Below are positions 5,362 through 7,203 of a DNA stretch of 7,203 nucleotides, in pieces. Under the pieces are notes generated by a model. The model searched no databases. It had not been told where the DNA came from and saw only the letters and a program-made list of their open reading frames with translations. Origin of the DNA: CAZCVI01 sp964502145 (GTDB lineage Bacteria; Acidobacteriota; Aminicenantia; UBA2199). Position numbers and translations under genes: made by a program. Position 1 is the stretch's first letter; each line of letters begins with the position of its first letter. The stretch lies in the NCBI GenBank assembly GCA_964502145.1, contig CAZCVI010000153.1, positions 1-7,203 on the forward strand, given 5' to 3'.

Positions 5362-6964
5362 TTTTCTTACTCCAAGACTTGCCAACTAAAATCGCGATTC
5401 CCAGGATGACGGCGATCATGGTGGCCCGGGACATCCACTGATAAAACATGGGCTTGCCACTGACACCACGCATTAATATAACAGATGTCGGACTCTGTAA
5501 ATCCTGCCATAACCACCCCCCAAGAAGGATAATTAAATACAACGGCACCACGAATTTGATAATATAATAAAAAACGCGGGGAATTTTGAGATCAGCACTC
5601 CGGGTCATTTCTTCCCAACCCGTATCCAAGCCATACTTGAAATACCCCAGAAATTTATTCTTTATTCCTGATGCCACGACCTTGGCTTTGGAAAACGCAA
5701 ACACAAACACCAGGGTTTCAAACAAGGCAAAAACGGTCAGTAACACGGTGCCTACCCAGAAGTCATATTGGTCCATGTACCCGTGTTCCAAGAACAACAC
5801 AATAGGCAAACCCAAAACAAACATGACCAATCCAATGACTATGGCGGCTCGTTTCTTGGTCATACCGAATTTTTCGCTGAGCAAAGCCATGAAAGGTGAA
5901 GTTAATGCCACGGACGACGTGATGCCAGCGAAGAAAAGCAGTAAGAACCACATAGTACCAAAAATAAAACCCAGCGGTATTTTTTGAAAGATGATAGGCA
6001 TAGCGACAAAGCCCAGATCAAAAGCACCCTGCTGGGCAATCATTTGGGTACTGGCCAGTCCCAGAAACGCCACGGCAATAGGAATAGCAATGGAACCCCC
6101 CATGACCACTTCGGCAAACTCATTGGTGGCGGAAGTAGCCAGCCCGGTGACCACGCAATCATCGTCTTTGGTCAGATAGGAAGAATAGGTCTGGATACAA
6201 CCATTGCCAATCGACAAGGTAAAGAATATTTGCCCGGCAGCAGCCAACCACACTGAAAAATCAGTTAGTTTTGAAAATTCTGGGTTCCACACATACCCCA
6301 AACCATTCATCACATTGCGGTCTGGATAGGCTGGGTCTGGTGTACCGATAAAAAGAACTTTAATCACCAAGATGATGCCAAATATAAACAAGAGCGGCAT
6401 AGCGATTTTGGCCAGTTTTTCGATGCCCCCGGAAATCCCCTGGCTGATGACAGTGACGTTTAATATCAGGGTCAACACCCAGAAAGCAAGCGCGATCATA
6501 ATGGTAGTAAAAAATGTGCCATTTTGACTGACGCCCTGAAAATCTCTTAAGAAAGAGTTCATGTGCCCCATATCGGTAATCCCGAAATAGCTTTTCACCA
6601 TGGAAAAGAAAGCGTATGCGAGGGTCCACGATTCGATAATGACATAAAAGACCGCGAAGAGCAACGGTGTGGATATACCGATAGAGCCGATGTATTTTGC
6701 CATTTTATGTTTCCACATCAATTGGAATTGTCCGTCTGTAGTGGATTGTCCGAATTGGCCGCCGTATCTTCCCATGGCCCATTCCAGCCACATAAGAGGA
6801 ATACCCATAAAAATAAAAGCACAGAAATAAGGGATCAGAAATGCCCCGCCGCCATTCATCGCTACTTGTCTGGGAAAACGCAAGAAATTCCCCAGTCCAA
6901 TGGCATTTCCAGCCATAGCCAGTACCAGACCAATTCGTGTCGCCCACTTTTCTCTCTCTGACAT
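5351..6964 (-). CDS. LeuT-type Na+-coupled amino-acid transporter (NSS family)
   Basis: Inner-membrane symporter of the neurotransmitter:sodium symporter family, which imports amino acids driven by Na+. The 537 residues are rich in hydrophobic segments, as expected for a 12-helix LeuT fold, and recall Aquifex LeuT from end to end (my memory of LeuT, not an alignment run). TM1 has GNAIGLGNFLRF (residues 19-30) followed by NGGGAFLIPY; TM6 has GQIFFTLSIGNG (244-255); TM8 has FAGITSS (345-351). By LeuT equivalence, Na+-site residues A21, N26, T249, N281, T349 and S350 are kept, as are substrate-site Y107 and F248 and gate residues R29 and D401. E285 matches LeuT E290, which in this family goes with chloride-independent transport. 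LeuT V104 is F103 and F259 is N254, so the substrate probably differs from leucine. The start at 6964 is chosen over an in-frame ATG at 7021 because GGAGGA lies 6 nt upstream, MSEREKWATR matches the LeuT N-terminus, and 7021 lies upstream of the predicted transcription start. The substrate cannot be named. Confidence 0.95.
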   Translation of the reverse strand: MSEREKWATRIGLVLAMAGNAIGLGNFLRFPRQVAMNGGGAFLIPYFCAFIFMGIPLMWLEWAMGRYGGQFGQSTTDGQFQLMWKHKMAKYIGSIGISTPLLFAVFYVIIESWTLAYAFFSMVKSYFGITDMGHMNSFLRDFQGVSQNGTFFTTIMIALAFWVLTLILNVTVISQGISGGIEKLAKIAMPLLFIFGIILVIKVLFIGTPDPAYPDRNVMNGLGYVWNPEFSKLTDFSVWLAAAGQIFFTLSIGNGCIQTYSSYLTKDDDCVVTGLATSATNEFAEVVMGGSIAIPIAVAFLGLASTQMIAQQGAFDLGFVAMPIIFQKIPLGFIFGTMWFLLLFFAGITSSVALTSPFMALLSEKFGMTKKRAAIVIGLVMFVLGLPIVLFLEHGYMDQYDFWVGTVLLTVFALFETLVFVFAFSKAKVVASGIKNKFLGYFKYGLDTGWEEMTRSADLKIPRVFYYIIKFVVPLYLIILLGGWLWQDLQSPTSVILMRGVSGKPMFYQWMSRATMIAVILGIAILVGKSWSKKNEN

Positions 6965-6970
6965 CGTTTT

Positions 6971-6976
6971 TCCTCC
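6971..6976 (-). promoter_or_regulatory. Ribosome binding site deciding the transporter start
   Basis: GGAGGA on the minus strand ends 6 nt before the ATG at 6964. The alternative in-frame ATGs at 7021 and 6991 have no comparable site. Confidence 0.85.
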
Positions 6977-7009
6977 ATTGCATTGGATCATACTACTTAA
7001 TAAAAAGCG

Positions 7010-7038
7010 ATTATAGTCCAAACGCCATGGATTGTCAA
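7010..7038 (-). promoter_or_regulatory. Consensus sigma-70 promoter of the transporter operon
   Basis: On the minus strand TTGACA (7033-7038) and TATAAT (7010-7015) are separated by exactly 17 nt, a perfect match to the housekeeping consensus. Transcription should start near 7003, giving a leader of roughly 40 nt before the ATG at 6964 and excluding the in-frame ATG at 7021. No operator palindrome was noticed around it. High basal expression of the transporter is expected. Confidence 0.9.
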
Positions 7039-7203
7039 TATTCTACGACGTATCTATTCAGTTTTTTAGACGGCACCTTCCATTACCGCATTAAAAAAAT
7101 ATCTCTCCTCAAAACCATAACCACTTTGTGTCCACTCCCATTTATTCATTCAAATTTTAAGGTTAAAATAATGCATGGCTGGAAACCTTTTGCTATTGCC
7201 CGT

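Noticed and set aside
6965..7021. Longer transporter start at ATG 7021.
   Set aside because: It lies inside the promoter region, upstream of the predicted transcription start, and the extra 19 residues have no counterpart in LeuT.

Overview
The window is bacterial, and every convincing gene lies on the minus strand. It has textbook sigma-70 promoter boxes (TTGACA, 17 nt, TATAAT upstream of the transporter) and strong Shine-Dalgarno sites (GGAGGA, GGGAGG, GGAG). That argues against Bacteroidota, whose promoters and leaders usually look different. Nothing here fixes the species. The standard genetic code holds: TGG is read as Trp throughout and there are no in-frame TGA codons.

Reading in the direction of transcription (7203 down to 1), the first block is a transporter operon. 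A strong promoter drives a LeuT-type Na+-coupled amino-acid transporter of the NSS family (6964-5351). It overlaps by 11 nt a 33-residue single-helix protein (5361-5260) that looks like the small accessory subunit found beside many NSS transporters. An ATP-dependent RNA ligase (5187-4066) follows after 72 nt with no visible terminator, so it may be read through from the transporter. The second block is a restriction-modification-like pair with its own promoter: a gamma-class N6-adenine DNA methyltransferase of about 1000 residues (3920-927) and, 3 nt later, a 246-residue protein with a PD-(D/E)XK nuclease core (923-183).

The main structural observation is an 89-bp direct repeat with one mismatch that brackets the methyltransferase/nuclease pair. 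One copy (4093-4181) is the 3' end of the intact RNA ligase gene, covering 29 whole codons. The other (81-169) begins 13 nt after the nuclease stop codon and is a detached second copy of the same ligase end. Its single difference is a synonymous Arg codon change (CGA/AGA). The simplest reading is that a compact promoter-methyltransferase-nuclease cassette entered the 3' end of the ligase gene with a long target duplication, or carried a replacement ligase 3' end with it. No integrase or transposase is visible, and the window stops 80 nt beyond the distal repeat, so the mechanism is open.

Functionally the window combines amino-acid uptake, RNA repair and probable DNA-based defence. The link between the ligase and the restriction-modification pair may be only positional (the ligase as insertion site), or they may form a small defence/repair island. 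The remaining non-coding stretches (7022-7203, 5188-5259, 3933-4065, 1-182) hold promoters, ribosome binding sites, the repeat and one hairpin-forming inverted repeat. No tRNA, rRNA, CRISPR array or insertion sequence was seen.
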